Origin: Mytilus galloprovincialis
Lineage: Eukaryota; Mollusca; Bivalvia; Mytilida; Mytilidae
Reading direction: 5' to 3'
NCBI RefSeq assembly: GCF_965363235.1
Contig: NC_134844.1
Location: forward strand, 91,474,664 to 91,538,663
DNA: 64,000 nt
Shown here one piece after another: positions 22,311 to 33,169 of this stretch. The translations under genes were made by a program, and so were the position numbers. The notes below the pieces were generated by a model. The model worked only from the letters and a program-made list of their open reading frames with translations. It made no database searches and was not told the origin of the DNA. Positions within the stretch are counted from its first letter, which is position 1. Every line of letters begins with the position of its first letter.

Positions 22311-23984
22311 TTTCTTACCTTGGATAATGTTCAAACAGTAAAACATAAGAATAAATTATAGAATGTCCACAACTTTTAAAAAATGTCTGACATGTAATAG
22401 TTATAATATTTTGGACAATAATATCGAATGTATTCCTTTGATCGAGTTGCATATTAAACAGCTTAACAGGGCGCTTCAACAAACAGTATTTTGTAGCAAC
22501 ATATCTGACCAGATAAAAATTCTGATTAAAAACAATCGGCCAACTCAGTTATTATAATTTGAAAACATATTTTAAAACACAGTATAAGTACTACATGCAC
22601 TCCGTGATCACATTATGACTCAATGTAACAGGAAGATATGGAACGCCACAGCTGCCTTATGATAAAAATAACCATGTCATTAAGGTTAGAGATCATGAAG
22701 CAAATGTTCTATACTATAAGGACATTTGACTATAATACTCTGTCAATTCGCTATATCACTAAGATGCATTTATATACTATAAAGACATTTGACTATGATA
22801 CTCTGTCAACTCGCTATATCATTGAGATACATTTATAAACTATAAAGACATTTGACTACAATACTATGTCAATTCGCTATCTTATAAAGACATATTTCAA
22901 TATCAAGCTAACACTTCTTATATCACGGGGTGTTATCTATATACCAGTAGACTATTTGATTACACTATAAGATCATTTCATCATACCATAAGACCATTTC
23001 ATCGTACCATAAGACAAAGCTATAAATAGCGGCAAAAATTTCTGACGAAATTCAACAGCAATATCGATTGTTATAAAAAAAAAAAGGCCGTGCAGGAAAT
23101 CTGTTTGCGGACCTCAGGGAATAGCTTTCAAGATGAATGAATTTATCGACTTTTATGTTGCATTTGCCCTCAGCAATGCGGAGTTGAAAAGACTCAGTTT
23201 CGACTAGATAGGCGACACATACAGATTGGTACCCCCAAAAATAAACAAGCACAAACTAAAAAACATAAAAGACGAAAACAAAAAGATGGCTTATATTCTT
23301 TTCGCCAAATTTTGATTATCATTAAAACAACTTGTTTTTAGATAGTTTACTTAAACCACGTGTTTGCAAATCATTCTGACAGGTACCGGTAAGATGCAAA
23401 ATGTGTTACCCGTATCCCGTACCAACTATCCCCGTACCCATTATAATTTAGCCGTAATCTTGAATAGTATCATTAACTTAAAGCTGAAAGACAGTCCAGA
23501 TCGGCAGATGTTTGATCATAATGATCTGTAAAATGAAGTTAACAAATCTATACTGAAAGTCGATAAATCTTTATATTTTCTACCTTCATTTTACGAACTT
23601 ATCTATCGGTTTACATATACACATCTTTGGGTCTTGTACGCTAATCTTTTCGTATAAGAATGAATAAATATGTTAAAATTTAAGTGCAACCTGAATTATA
23701 ACAAACAATTACATTCATATATATAAGTAATTTTCAGCCAGCAAAATAGGATTACGATCTTGTCTTAGATGCATGATTTTTTTATATTAGTTTTTAGTGG
23801 CTTTGATAGCACTAGCTGTCAGATAACTTCGAGTACTCTCAGATCTATTCCTAGTGTCTTTTTGTTGTTTGGATGTACAAGTACCCGGCCACGTCCACTT
23901 GTATTTTTGTGCATCTAATGAGTTAAGCCTTTTTTAACTGATTTGTATAGTTCGTTCTTATGTTGTACTGTTATACCACTATCC

Positions 23985-24340
23985 CATGTCAGTTGGAGGG
24001 TTGGGATCCCGCTAACATGATTAACCCCGCCACATTATGTATGTATGTGCCTATCCCATGTCAGGAGCCTGTAATTCAGTGGTTGTCGTTTGTTTATGTA
24101 TTACATATTTGTTTTTCGTTCATTTTTTTTTATATATAAATAAGGCCATTAGTTTTCTCGTTTGAATTGTTTTACATATTCAGTTCGGGGCCTGTTATAG
24201 CTGACTATGTGGTATGGGCTTTGCTCATTGTTCAAGGCCGTACGGTGACCTATAGTTGTTAAGTTCTGTGTCATTTTGGTGTCTTATGGACAGTTGTTTC
24301 ATTGGCAATCATACCACATCTTCTGTTTTGTATTATGATG
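23985..24340 (+). mobile_element. Tail A copy in sense orientation, within an insertion
   Basis: The block order is GGAGGGTTGGGATCCCGCTA, ACATGATTAACCCCGCCACA, CCCATGTCAGGAGCCTG, then ATAAGGCCATTAGTTTTCTC, GGGCTTTGCTCATTGTTCAA and a final CAATCATACCACATCTTC. The AACCCCGCC-CA and GTCAGGAGCC core is shared with tail B, which follows reverse transcriptase sequence, so tail A is probably also the 3' part of a Penelope-type element. It lies inside the 870-bp insert missing from the other arm. Confidence 0.7.
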
Positions 24341-24639
24341 CACTGTAAATTAAGTATCATTATTTATTGAAAATAAAATATATAAATAAATATAGTTCGT
24401 ATAATTAAGATTTTACAAATGAATAACATTTAAAAAAAATGTGTTTGTGAACGTGTAACTTTTTTCCATTATGGTTTGGATTCATCTGGTGTGTTACGAA
24501 ATTGACTACCAAAGTGTTGATTAGAGGAAAATTGTAGATAGAAACACAGCCATGAACACCCAGACTTTCGGCTGTGAAAAAATACCGGGCTTTTTATTTA
24601 ACAAATAATGGGAACATTGTTGTATCATGTCATACATAT

Positions 24640-24915
24640 TCAGCATGCATTTCTTGTTTCAAATATGCCGATATTCAAACCACCATAACTTTCCCCTGTC
24701 CCGATATGAATGTAACATTTGTTACTGGACGATAAACACTTGTTCATCACTTTCATCCATTTTTCTCCATTTAACAATCCAGCGTAAGACTTGAAATTCA
24801 ACGGGATATAGTATATAACAGACTCTATTTTAAAAGAGTAAAATCCATTGTATTCCTTTTTATAATCTTTTTCAATGTTAATATAAATGAATGCAGATTT
24901 CATAAAGAAACACAC
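24640..24915 (-). CDS. 91-codon ORF, unrecognised, possible remnant
   Basis: An ATG-to-stop ORF begins MCFFMKSAFIYINIEKDYKK and ends with a GTGESYGGLNIGIFETRNAC tail. Its composition (Gly, Ser, Cys, Lys) is more protein-like than the AT-driven ORFs around it. Its first half lies in the duplicated segment, and in the right-arm copy (about 58545-58655) the frame is broken by a frameshift and stops. The second half is not present there. I assign no function; it may be chance or an exon of the duplicated unit. Confidence 0.25.
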   Translation of the reverse strand: MCFFMKSAFIYINIEKDYKKEYNGFYSFKIESVIYYIPLNFKSYAGLLNGEKWMKVMNKCLSSSNKCYIHIGTGESYGGLNIGIFETRNAC

Positions 24916-24969
24916 ATTTTTTACAACATTCCATGTTTTTATTCTTATAATTGATAAAACTTACATTAA

Positions 24970-25320
24970 ATGTTGGGAAATTTCCCAAAATATATGAAAG
25001 TTTTAAAATATTTGTGGTAAAAATGTATATATGACAACTATTTATTCGGGAAATGTCCCGAAATCATTTTCAACATTAAATTTTATGACATATATATTGG
25101 CAAAGTGTTTGAACAAACCATGCAGCCAAACAGATCTGAAACACATTTCGGGAAATATCCTGACAAAAATAAACTAATTACAAAATGTATAACACAGATG
25201 TCTTTAAACATTTTCGGGATTTATCCCGAAAAATAAAATGTATATGCTAGGTCTCATGACTAATAATTTCTTTCAACATTTCGGGAAAAATCCCGAAATC
25301 ATTTTCAACATTAAATTTTA
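24970..25320. repeat. Cluster of TTCGGGA...TCCCGAA palindromes (left)
   Basis: Five palindromes or near-palindromes of 16-20 bases occur: TTGGGAAATTTCCCAA (about 24973), TTCGGGAAATGTCCCGAA (about 25048), a half-broken TTCGGGAAATATCCTGA (about 25148), TTTCGGGATTTATCCCGAAA (about 25213) and TTCGGGAAAAATCCCGAA (about 25280). They are 65-100 bases apart. About 200 bases of the cluster are duplicated in tandem before the 6.4-kb insertion begins at 25340. Confidence 0.85.
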
Positions 25321-26309
25321 TGACATATATGTTGGCAAATTAAGTACCGGTCTTTGTAAGAATCATGCAGGTTCCTGTTGATGGGCGATTCATGACCCCT
25401 CTTCAAATGTCTTTATATTTTGTTTATGATGAAGGTATGGTATGAAAATAAGTTTTCTGTATTAATTTTTTCTTTTCAACTTTGGTTGCTATGGAAACCA
25501 TCCTTACAAAATTTTGCCTAAATACGTCCATAAGTAGCCTTTGGAAATTGAAATATAATGGATTTTAAAGAACCATAGAAATAAAGTTAATCAATACAAA
25601 CAATATGTATATTTACAGTATTGACAAACACAACCCCAAACTATACAAAAACGTTAAAATTTTGAATTTACTAAATGGTTTGTTTCCATAGCAACCATTT
25701 AAAAATGTGTTAAAATTCGAAAATGAAAAATTTCAAAAACTTTAAAATTTTAAATCTGTTTATCTCCCAAGACCAACAATACCATGACATGTCATTGACA
25801 AATTTTGAAAGACCACATTCTATATATTCAGAAAATAAAAAGAAAGTCGTGTGTTTTTTTTTTCTTTAAAAAAATAATTTTAGTCAAAAATTGTCAATTT
25901 TCACCAAAATTCAGATTACCAAACAGATGAATATTGAAACATTTTGAACTTAAAAAGCTAAAACATTCCATTTATGCGTGCATTCCTGACACAAATTTGG
26001 TAATTATAAATGAGAAAATATGATTGATAGAGATATTTTTGTAGAGAAGGACATTTTTTCTTTCTGGGCATGGTGCCCCCCCTTTTTTTCAAAATTCAAA
26101 AAATCACTAATAAATTTAAAAGATGGAATTCAATTGTGAACATTTTGAGCATTAAAACATGAAATTTCTTCAAAGGGTGAGGGCAATAATAGAACCCCCT
26201 ACACCATTTTTATATATTAGATTTTTTTTTAGAAATGGGGAATGTGTCAAAGAGAGAACAACCCAAACAGAAATTTAAATCTTTAGATTCTATTTCATGG
26301 TCTTTAAAA

Positions 26310-27155
26310 TTGACTCTAAAGAACCTGAATCGATCACCTGTAATTTTTGGTTAAATCTTGCATCAATGATTATTTGTCCCTTCAATATATATCAATGGTT
26401 GGCTTAACAATTCCATTTAAATGTTCTTTGTATCTGTCGTTTTTTCTTCAAAAGCAAAAAATGAATTTTACCCCTATCATGCCTATGTTCCATTTTAGCC
26501 ATAGTGGCTAAGTTTCTTGAAGTACAAGGAAATAAAAAACTAAATTTATACAAGATTATAACTCCCAAGTTGAGCTGAAATTGATTAAGCATATTCAATA
26601 TCAAAAGAAGATTTTTTTTAAAGGAAGCAAACTAGATGAACAAATTGTGAAAAATGTCTTTAAAGGGCTATAACTCCATTACGGATTCAATTGACAATTC
26701 TGGTCATATAAACTTATTTGTAGATCCTACTTTGCTGAAAGTTGTGCTGTTTACAGTTTTTCTTTGTCATTAATAATATTCAAGATAATAACCAAAACTG
26801 CAAAATTTCCGTACAATTAACAATTAAGTGGCAGCAACCCAACAATGGGTTGTTAGATTCATCTGAAAATTTGCTCTTAAAAGGCTTTAGTGTTTGAGAT
26901 ATGAGCTACACACTGCATTTTACCCCTATGTTCTTATTTTACCCATGGCGGCCATGTTTTTTTACAAAATAGAAAATAGAACACAAACTTAATTCTAGAT
27001 ATCCTAAGGATCATTCAGTTTATAAGTTTTACTGGAATTGGTTAAGTAGTTTCAGTGGAAATGTTTCAAATATTTTACACCGGACAGACGACAACGGAAG
27101 CAAAGTGATGGCAAAATTCACAGTTCCTTTGAAACGGTGACCTAAAAAAACTACG
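26310..27155 (+). repeat. Family F interspersed repeat (within the 6.4-kb element)
   Basis: The 5' end is AACCTGAATCGATCACCTG. Internal blocks are GGGCTATAACTCCATTACGG, TTTGCTGAAAGTTGTGCTGT and AATATTCAAGATAATAACCA. The 3' part has ACCGGACAGACGACAACGGA, CAAAGTGATGGC and GGTGACCTAAA. Other copies are at 35460-35900, 36115-36690, 41460-41610, 49865-50800 and 54230-54480. The family ends GCTCACCTG at one side and CAGGTGAGC at the other, a short inverted repeat that suggests a non-autonomous DNA element. Confidence 0.65.
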
Positions 27156-27229
27156 TCCGTTCTATCAGAAATAAACTGAAAATTAAAAATAAAAAATTTG
27201 TACCATCGAGAGCGCTAACAAGGCAACTT

Positions 27230-27570
27230 TCCATAAATTTTAATATTTTTAAGGGTCATAACTCTTTTAAAAAAGTCAATTGTCCATGATTATAGAACTC
27301 ATCCGAGATATTGTTGATATTAATCTAGTGTATAAGTTTTATTAAAAATCTGGCAAGAATTGTACCTGTGGGAGCGTTAAAGGGGCTATTTTCCATAAAT
27401 TTATTATTTTCAAGGGTTATAAATGTTTTTATTAAAGTCGATTGACCACCAATATCTAACTTGTTCGAGATATTGCTTATAATAACCTAAAATATTAGTT
27501 TCTTAAAAATCTGACATAATTTGCACATGTGCGAGCGCTGCAAGGACAGCCAGATGGACACAAGGACGGA
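27230..27570 (+). repeat. Two tandem ~180-bp pieces related to families F and H
   Basis: TTTCCATAAATTT, AGGGTCATAACTCTTTT, GTC(A/G)ATTG and GAGATATTG recur at 27230-27370 and 27390-27490. They are followed by AAGGACAGCCAGATGGACAC. The blocks resemble the 'ATAACTC' units of families F and H but are diverged. No ORF is supported. Confidence 0.45.
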
Positions 27571-27609
27571 TGGCAATCAAAATTTTAAGCAGACCATGTT
27601 TAAACGAAA

Positions 27610-28490
27610 AAAATTAAGTTCTAATTTCGATTTTTATTAATTGAAATTTTTTTGGTCGCATATTGGTATCACGTTGGCGTCGTCGTCGTCCGAAGACATT
27701 TGGTTTTCGCACTCTAACTTTAGTAAAAGTAAATTGAAATCTATGAAATTTAAACACATGGTTTATGACCATAAAAGAAAGGTTGACATTGATTCTTGGT
27801 GTTTTGGTCCCAACAGTTTAGGAATTAGGGGCAAAAAAGGGCCCAAATAAGCATTTTTCTTGGTTTCGCACAATAACTTTAGTATAAGTAAAAAGAAATC
27901 TATAAAATTTTAACATAAGGTCTCTATGACCACAACAGGAAGGTTGGGATTGATTTTGGGAGTTTTAGTCCCAACAGTTTAGGAATTAGGGGCAAAAAAC
28001 AGGTCCCAAATAAGCATTTTTCTTGGTTTTTGCATAATAACTTAAGCATAAGTTATTAGAAATCTATGAAATTTTAACACAAGGTTTATAACCACAAAAG
28101 AAAGGTTTGGATTGATTTCGGGAGTTTTGGTCCCAACGAATTAGGGGCCAAAAGGGTCCAAAATTAAACTTTGTTTGATTTCATCAAAAAATTAATTATT
28201 GGGGTTCTTTGATATGCCAAATCTAACCGTGTATTCAGATTCTTAATTTTTGGTCCTGTTTTCAAATTGGTCTACATTAAGATCAAAAGGGTCCAAAATT
28301 AAACTTAGCTTGATTTTAACAAAAAAAGAATTCTTGGGGTTCTTTGATATGTTGAATCTAAACATGGTCATAGATTTTTGATTATGGGCCCAGTTTTCAA
28401 GTTGGTCCAAATCGGGGTCCAAAATTATTATGTTAAGTATTGTGCAATACCTCTGCGGCCGTATAAAGCTGCGCCCTGCAGAGCATCTGG
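27610..28490 (+). repeat. Family G: ~150-bp tandem units plus ~135-bp tandem units
   Basis: Three units of about 180-190 bases each contain ATCTATGAAATTTTAA-type sequence, GGTTTATGACCA(C/T)AA, GGGAGTTTTGGTCCCAACAG and TTAGGAATTAGGGGC. Two further units share GGGTCCAAAATTAAAC, TTGGGGTTCTTTGATATG and GTTTTCAA(A/G)TTGGTC. The block ends CTCTGCGGCCGTATAAAGCT and GCGCCCTGCAGAGCATCTGG. I know this unit from bivalve genomes. The ORF at 27641-27850 is one unit read in frame. Confidence 0.8.
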
Positions 28491-28589
28491 TTTATTTATA
28501 AAAATACTATTTTTGATATAACAAAAATAAAAAAATAAAATATTTTTTTTGTCTTAAATCAGTGGTTTTGATAAGATAATAACACTCTG

Positions 28590-28823
28590 TAAGGGACGAC
28601 ATCAAAAGATCGATGTAGGATAAAAAACTTAAATCAAATAGTTTGGGGGTGGGGGGGTTAAAATTCTGCAAGTTTTGTATATCTAAAATCGATTTTTACA
28701 TATATTCCTATTGGTAAATCAATTTTTCCCAAATTAAGTTAAGAGGGGGGTTGTGGGGGTCAGTGAAAAAACTATGTGAATTAAGTTTTTTATCCTACAT
28801 TGAACTTTTGATGTCGTCCCTAA
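28590..28823. mobile_element. PIF/Harbinger-like MITE with TAA target duplication
   Basis: The element occupies 28593-28820 (228 bp). Its left end, GGGACGACATCAAAAGATCG continuing through ATGTAGGATAAAAAACTTA, pairs with the right end TAAGTTTTTTATCCTACATT and onward to TTGATGTCGTCCC over about 39 bases with two or three mismatches. It is flanked by TAA at 28590-28592 and 28821-28823, the 3-bp target duplication typical of PIF/Harbinger. The interior has two G-rich runs and no ORF, so it depends on a transposase elsewhere. Confidence 0.85.
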
Positions 28824-29138
28824 AGATTAGACAAATGGGACAGTTTTAATCTTGGTACAGTGTTTCCAATTTCATTATCTATGGAAAATACATTGCCTTG
28901 CATCGTTTCTTTTGTGGACTAGTATACTATTGCACAGAGTCAGATTATGTACACATAATGGCTGTTACTATTTACCTCCCATGTAAATCGACATATATCG
29001 AAACCTTTATGCAAACACTTATTTGTCACTATGTCGATTTAACTGTGCTAAAATTGAAATTGAAGAAGAACTACAGAACCTTTCTTTTTATTCTAATATA
29101 TAATAATCTAACTTATCTAAAAGATTTGAAATAAATGC

Positions 29139-29692
29139 AGAATGTGTCCATTGGACACAGATGATGCTCCCGCTTCCATATCATAAAAGTCATAAACGGA
29201 CATGACTGAAGACACTTACCAATTGTGTACTAACTTTTATGGTGATAAGAATTGTGTAAAAGTTTCGTAACATTTGGTTGAGGCAAACTAAAGAAAGAAA
29301 TACAAAACAAAAAATTCAGCAACTTTTTCCCTCTATAAAGAGGCATTGCATAGAACAGTGAAAGTTACACCACCAAAATTCAAAGTTGATCTGCATTTGG
29401 TGGTTTTAAGCATTGTGTATAATTTTAATAACATCTGGTAAAGACAAACTAAAGTTAGAGAACAGAAACGGAAATTCAGCAATATTTCTATTTGTAAAGG
29501 GGCATAACTCTTGGACGGTTTAAGTGACACCACCAAACTTAGTCTTGTTTTATGGTAATAAGCAATGTGATTAGGTTTCATAACATTTGGTTGAGGCAAA
29601 CTAAAGATAGAGAACAGAAACCAACGTTGGGACATACTGACGGACGGACAAGGGTTAACCTTAATGCCCCCTCCGCCACTGCGGGGGCATAA
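29139..29692 (+). repeat. Family H repeat: ~130-bp tandem units with hairpin ends
   Basis: It starts with the palindrome TGTGTCCATTGGACACAGAT. It then has three to four units carrying GGGGCATAACTCTTGGACGG or a variant, GACACCACCAAA and AACATTTGGTTGAGGCAAAC. It ends ATGCCCCCTCCGCCACTGCG and GGGGGCATAA, which can fold. Another array is at 33170-33935, and antisense pieces are at 30008-30310 and 56100-56335. The 131-codon minus ORF at 29333-29728 is this array in one frame and not a gene. Confidence 0.75.
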
Positions 29693-30007
29693 AAATATGT
29701 AAATATAACAATTGATTAAATTAGGCAAAATTCAAGAATGGCCATTGCACATGGTTGTCATAAAGGTTTGAGAATCAAAACAGTATACAATAGTTCGGAC
29801 CAGCAAATTTTCCTCAGGGCCACAAGGATAATATTTTTGAGAACCATAAAAAAACGCGATTATTCTGCGGTATACAAATAATAATTCAGTTAGGTTTTAA
29901 AAAAAATAATAGACAAGCTGTCCTTTTCCACCATATACAATAGAAACATTGACAAATTCTTGCACAATTAATGTAGATCGTTGGTATATATTTCCTCAGA
30001 TAGAACA

Positions 30008-30310
30008 TGTAGAATTTGTATGCCCCCACTGTAGCAAAGGGGGCATTAAGTTGTACCCTTGTCTGTAAGTACGTCCGTTTCAGAGTTATACCCTTATACA
30101 AATGGAAAAAAAAATGCTGACTTTTTTGTTTCCGTTCTCTAACTTAAGTTTGCCACAACCAAATGTTTTGAAACTTATACACAATGCTTATTTCCATAAA
30201 ATTCAGAACAGTTAGAATGTTATTGGTGTAACAGGTACTGTCAATAAGTTATGCCCCTTTAAAAATGGAAAAAATGCTGAATTTTCCGTTTCCGTTCTCT
30301 TTTTTTCGTC
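30008..30310 (-). repeat. Family H repeat, antisense
   Basis: It begins TATGCCCCCACTGTAGCAAA and GGGGGCATTAAGTTGTACCC, the complement of the 3' end at 29.66-29.69 kb. It continues with two antisense units (GTTTGCCACAACCAAATG, TAAGTTATGCCCCTTT). With the plus-strand array it forms a head-to-head pair around about 300 bases of unique sequence. Confidence 0.65.
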
Positions 30311-30639
30311 TGTCTGACATAGTTCATCTTACCCTGACCTCATTTTCTTAGGACATTGATAATGTTAAGTTAATATGATACTTGTATTAAAATCTTTACA
30401 TAACACTTACAGAGTTTCAAAAGTAATTATAAATAAAACCAACCAGACATTTCAGGGTGAGTCTTCTTGTTTAGCAGATCTTAGTCTAGGGTTAAAGTTT
30501 TTAAAGCATCAATCTGTTTCAAAAAACAACAATGAGTTGCATTAAATTGTTACTGTAACTTCTTTATAGCCATTTTGAAAGAGAAAGTATCCTGAGCTAT
30601 TTTTTTTTAAATGTTCATTAAGATTTGTTTTATAGATAA

Positions 30640-30765
30640 TCATGTTATGCTCATGGTTGAAGGATATACGGTGATCTGTGGTTGTTTATTTCTATGTCTT
30701 TGCTCTCTCTGGTTGAGAGTTAATTGTCTCATTGACAATTACAACACATCCTCTTATCTTTATAC
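30640..30765 (+). mobile_element. Tail A terminal fragment, sense
   Basis: GCTCATGGTTGAAGGATATA, ACGGTGATCTGTGGTTGTT and GTCTCATTGACAATTACAAC followed by ACATCCTCTT is the end of tail A. It sits inside the 6.4-kb element near the inner end of its right terminal repeat. Confidence 0.6.
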
Positions 30766-31785
30766 ATAGACTTACTAGTGATTAAGTTTTGGATTCAACT
30801 TTATTCTTTTTCACTGACAGCATCAGTCTTAGACACGACAACGGGTTATGCGTATTACCATTTTTTTTTAAACTTCTGAGAAATCTTACATATAAGATTG
30901 AAGGGAGGGGGTACATATGCTGCCCTCAACTTTAGAAGTTGTGTTATGCTTAAATTCTTAAAATACTTAGTTCACAAGTAAACACAATGAGATACCACAT
31001 TTCTTTCAACAAATTTTATAATTTTGAAAAAAAAAAAAAAATCGAAAAAAAGGGGGGTGCACCATACCCAGAGTGATGATTTTTCATTTTGTACAAGTAT
31101 ATCTTCATTTATCATATATTCTCCTTTAAAATTAACAAATGTGTGTCAGAATTGCACATATAAATGGAATGTTTTAGCTTTTTAAGTTCAAAATTTTTGA
31201 TTATTCATCTGATTGTTAATCTGAATTTTGGTGAAAATTGACAATTTTTGACTAAATTTTTTTTTTTAAAGAAAAAAAAACACACGACTTTCTTTTTATT
31301 TTCTGAATATATAGAATGTGGTCTTTCAAAATTTGTCAATGACATGTCATGGTATTGTTGGTCTTGGGAGATAAACAGATTTAAAATTTTAAAGTTTTTG
31401 AAATTTTTCATTTTCGAATTTTAACACATTTTTAAATGGTTGCTGTGGAAACAAACTATTTAGTAAATTCACAATTTTAACGTTTTTATATAGTTTGGGG
31501 TTTTGTTTGTCAATACTGTAAATATACATATCCTTTGTATTGATTAACTTTATTTCTATGGGACTTTAAATTCCCTTATTTTATATTTTCAAAAAGGGTC
31601 TTTTTTCACATATTCAGGCAAAATGTTGATTTGATGGTTACCATGGCAACGGGCATAATACAGGGAAAATAAAGACAGAATTTTGACCATCTACCAAAGT
31701 TCTTATGATATAGGGCAAAAAAAATTACTTCTGTGACATGCCATGAATCACCTTCTGCATGATTTTTACAAAGACCGGTACTTAA

Positions 31786-32310
31786 GCGTTTGAACAAATA
31801 GATCTAAAACACATTTCGGGAAATATCCTGACAAAAATAAACTAATTACAAAATGCATAACATAGATGTTTTCAAATATTTTCGGGATTTATTCCGAAAA
31901 ATCAAATGTATATGCTAGGTCTCATGACTAATAATTTCTTTTCACATTTCGGGAAAAATCCCGAAATATAAATCTAATGTCAGGCACACACTTGGTGCAT
32001 AGATTTTTTTTACCCATTTCGGGAAAAATCCCGAAATAAAATCTACAAGCAAAAATTACGCATTTTGATTTATTAAACATATTGAGAAAAATCCCGAAAA
32101 AAAAATCTTTGAGATTTTACAACACAGAATTTTGATACATAAGAAATTTTTTATGTAAACTTGTTTCTAACATTTATTGAAATATTCATAAAACATATGT
32201 CTCACTTAAAAAAAAAAATTGGATATTATGTATAACCATACTTTTCATTACAGTTCAGAAAAAGCATTTTCTAAGAAATATGAAGGTTGCTCTATATTGC
32301 ATCACATTTG
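31786..32310. repeat. Left arm of the inverted duplication (inner part) with palindrome cluster
   Basis: This resumes, after the 6.4-kb insertion, the sequence interrupted at 25330. It is the reverse complement of about 57860-58350: CTCATGACTAATAATTTCTT, TCCCGAAATAAAATCTACAA and GATTTTACAACACA match. It carries further palindromes, TTTCGGGAAATATCCTGA, TTTTCGGGATTTATTCCGAA and two TTCGGGAAAAATCCCGAA (about 31948 and 32018). Similarity to the right arm fades at about 32310. Confidence 0.8.
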
Positions 32311-32660
32311 CAACATGCTAAATTTGACAAAGTGCATATAACAGGTTAAACATGCATACAAAATAAAATTCCACTAGTCTGATTAGAATAACTTGTTTTA
32401 AAAATTATTTCTGAATTAAAAAGACTAAGATTGCATATATATGCAATTACTATGCTCTAGTTAACTAATAAGCTCACATATAGAACAACAATCATGACAA
32501 TGTTTACTAAATAGTGGTTGCATTTAAGGAGCTAAAAGGCACCAACAAGATTTACAGGATGTATACCTATACAAATAAAATGATATTGCAATATTACATT
32601 AATACCATGTATACCAAAAGAACAGTTTGAAAGATATCAGGAAGTCTGCAGTCCTTTAAA

Positions 32661-32755
32661 CTATGTTTGTCATTCTTTTTCTTTCATTTATTTTCAAATC
32701 TGTGTCTTTTAAGACTCGCACCAATTTGTCCTCCAAGATTTCTTTGTATCCTACA
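32661..32755 (-). CDS. Possible terminal exon on the minus strand
   Basis: After the acceptor TTAACTTTTCTTTGTAG the minus strand reads G, then ATACAAAGAAATCTTGG onward. Two frames are protein-like. One gives YKEILEDKLVRVLKDT and on to a TAA about 95 bases in. The other gives IQRNLGGQIGASLKRHRFE then NK and a stop. The second is in frame with an ATG in the exon at 34394-34514 (MGRCE...). I recognise neither. It could be the last coding exon of an unseen gene or part of a long non-coding RNA. Confidence 0.3.
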
Positions 32756-32964
32756 AAGAAAAGTTAATTCAAGTTCAATATTCTAAAGTCCTTCAGGCAT
32801 ATTAATATTCATGATTTTTTTTCCCCGACATATTTTGTTCTGTCTTATAATCATGATAATTGATGAATTTGTTATCACAGGTCCTTTCATAGCTTACTGT
32901 ATGTCATTTGTTTTCTTCAATATTTGAAGCCTTAATACTCTGATGAAATTTAAATTTTGTTCTT

Positions 32965-33012
32965 ATAATTATTATGGCAGTTGTTTCCTCAGCAATCATA
33001 CTGCATCTTTTT
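32965..33012 (+). mobile_element. Short tail A 3' terminus
   Basis: TATGGCAGTTGTTTCCTCAG and CAATCATACTGCATCTTTT matches the last 40 bases of tail A. Nothing upstream is shared, so it is a severely 5'-truncated copy. Confidence 0.45.
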
Positions 33013-33169
33013 TTTCTAATCTGGTGTTTTCATTTTTTGATATATATATATGTGTGTGTGTGTTACTTTACCAATTCTTACCTACAAACAAATGGGGCAT
33101 GAATCGGCTCTGACAACCAAAAAATAAAAAAATTGATGTTTAACAAAAAATTAAATGGGGAATGTATCA

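Larger units (their letters stand above)
22637..25330. repeat. Left arm of a large inverted duplication (outer part)
   Basis: 22637-23508 is the reverse complement of about 60400-61482. Shared blocks include GGAACGCCACAGCTG, ATCACGGGGTGTTATCTATA, GACCTCAGGGAATAGCTTTC and AAATCATTCTGACAGGTACC. 24383-24420 and 24805-25330 are the reverse complement of about 60358-60395 and 58150-58655. An 870-bp insert (23510-24382) is absent from the right arm and contains a sense tail A copy. The arm contains a 62-bp tandem unit (about 22711-22890) and a cluster of TTCGGGA palindromes. It could be a segmental duplication or two oppositely oriented copies of one large element. Confidence 0.85.
25340..31785. 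mobile_element. 6.4-kb element with long (~0.9 kb) terminal inverted repeats
   Basis: The ends are TTAAGTACCGGTCTTTGTAA at 25340 and its complement TTACAAAGACCGGTACTTAA at 31785 (one mismatch a little further in). The arms remain complementary for about 0.9 kb, to roughly 26200 and 30890. The best-conserved part is 25570-25935 against 31200-31560 (for example CAACAATACCATGACATGTC). Flanks read GGCAAA | element | GCGTTTGAAC. An undisrupted tandem copy of the flank at about 25098-25110 reads GGCAAAGTGTTTGAAC, and the other duplication arm is also uninterrupted, so this is an insertion. No target duplication is evident. The interior is a patchwork of families F, G and H and a MITE, with no transposase ORF. 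Confidence 0.75.

Noticed and set aside
22021..22341. 106-codon plus-strand ORF
   Set aside because: It is a fusion of two interspersed repeat ends (the GCATCTGGTGCAGAA end and antisense tail A); no protein family signal.
22363..22557. 64-codon plus-strand ORF beginning MSTTFKKCLTCNSYN
   Set aside because: Composition is acceptable but it sits between repeats with no splice or promoter support and no recognised domain; left unannotated rather than called.
27061..27120. GGACAGACGACAACGGA-type tracts as microsatellites of interest
   Set aside because: They are internal parts of families D, F and H rather than independent loci.
29333..29728. 131-codon minus-strand ORF
   Set aside because: It runs through the family H tandem units; the repeated nucleotide blocks explain the frame.
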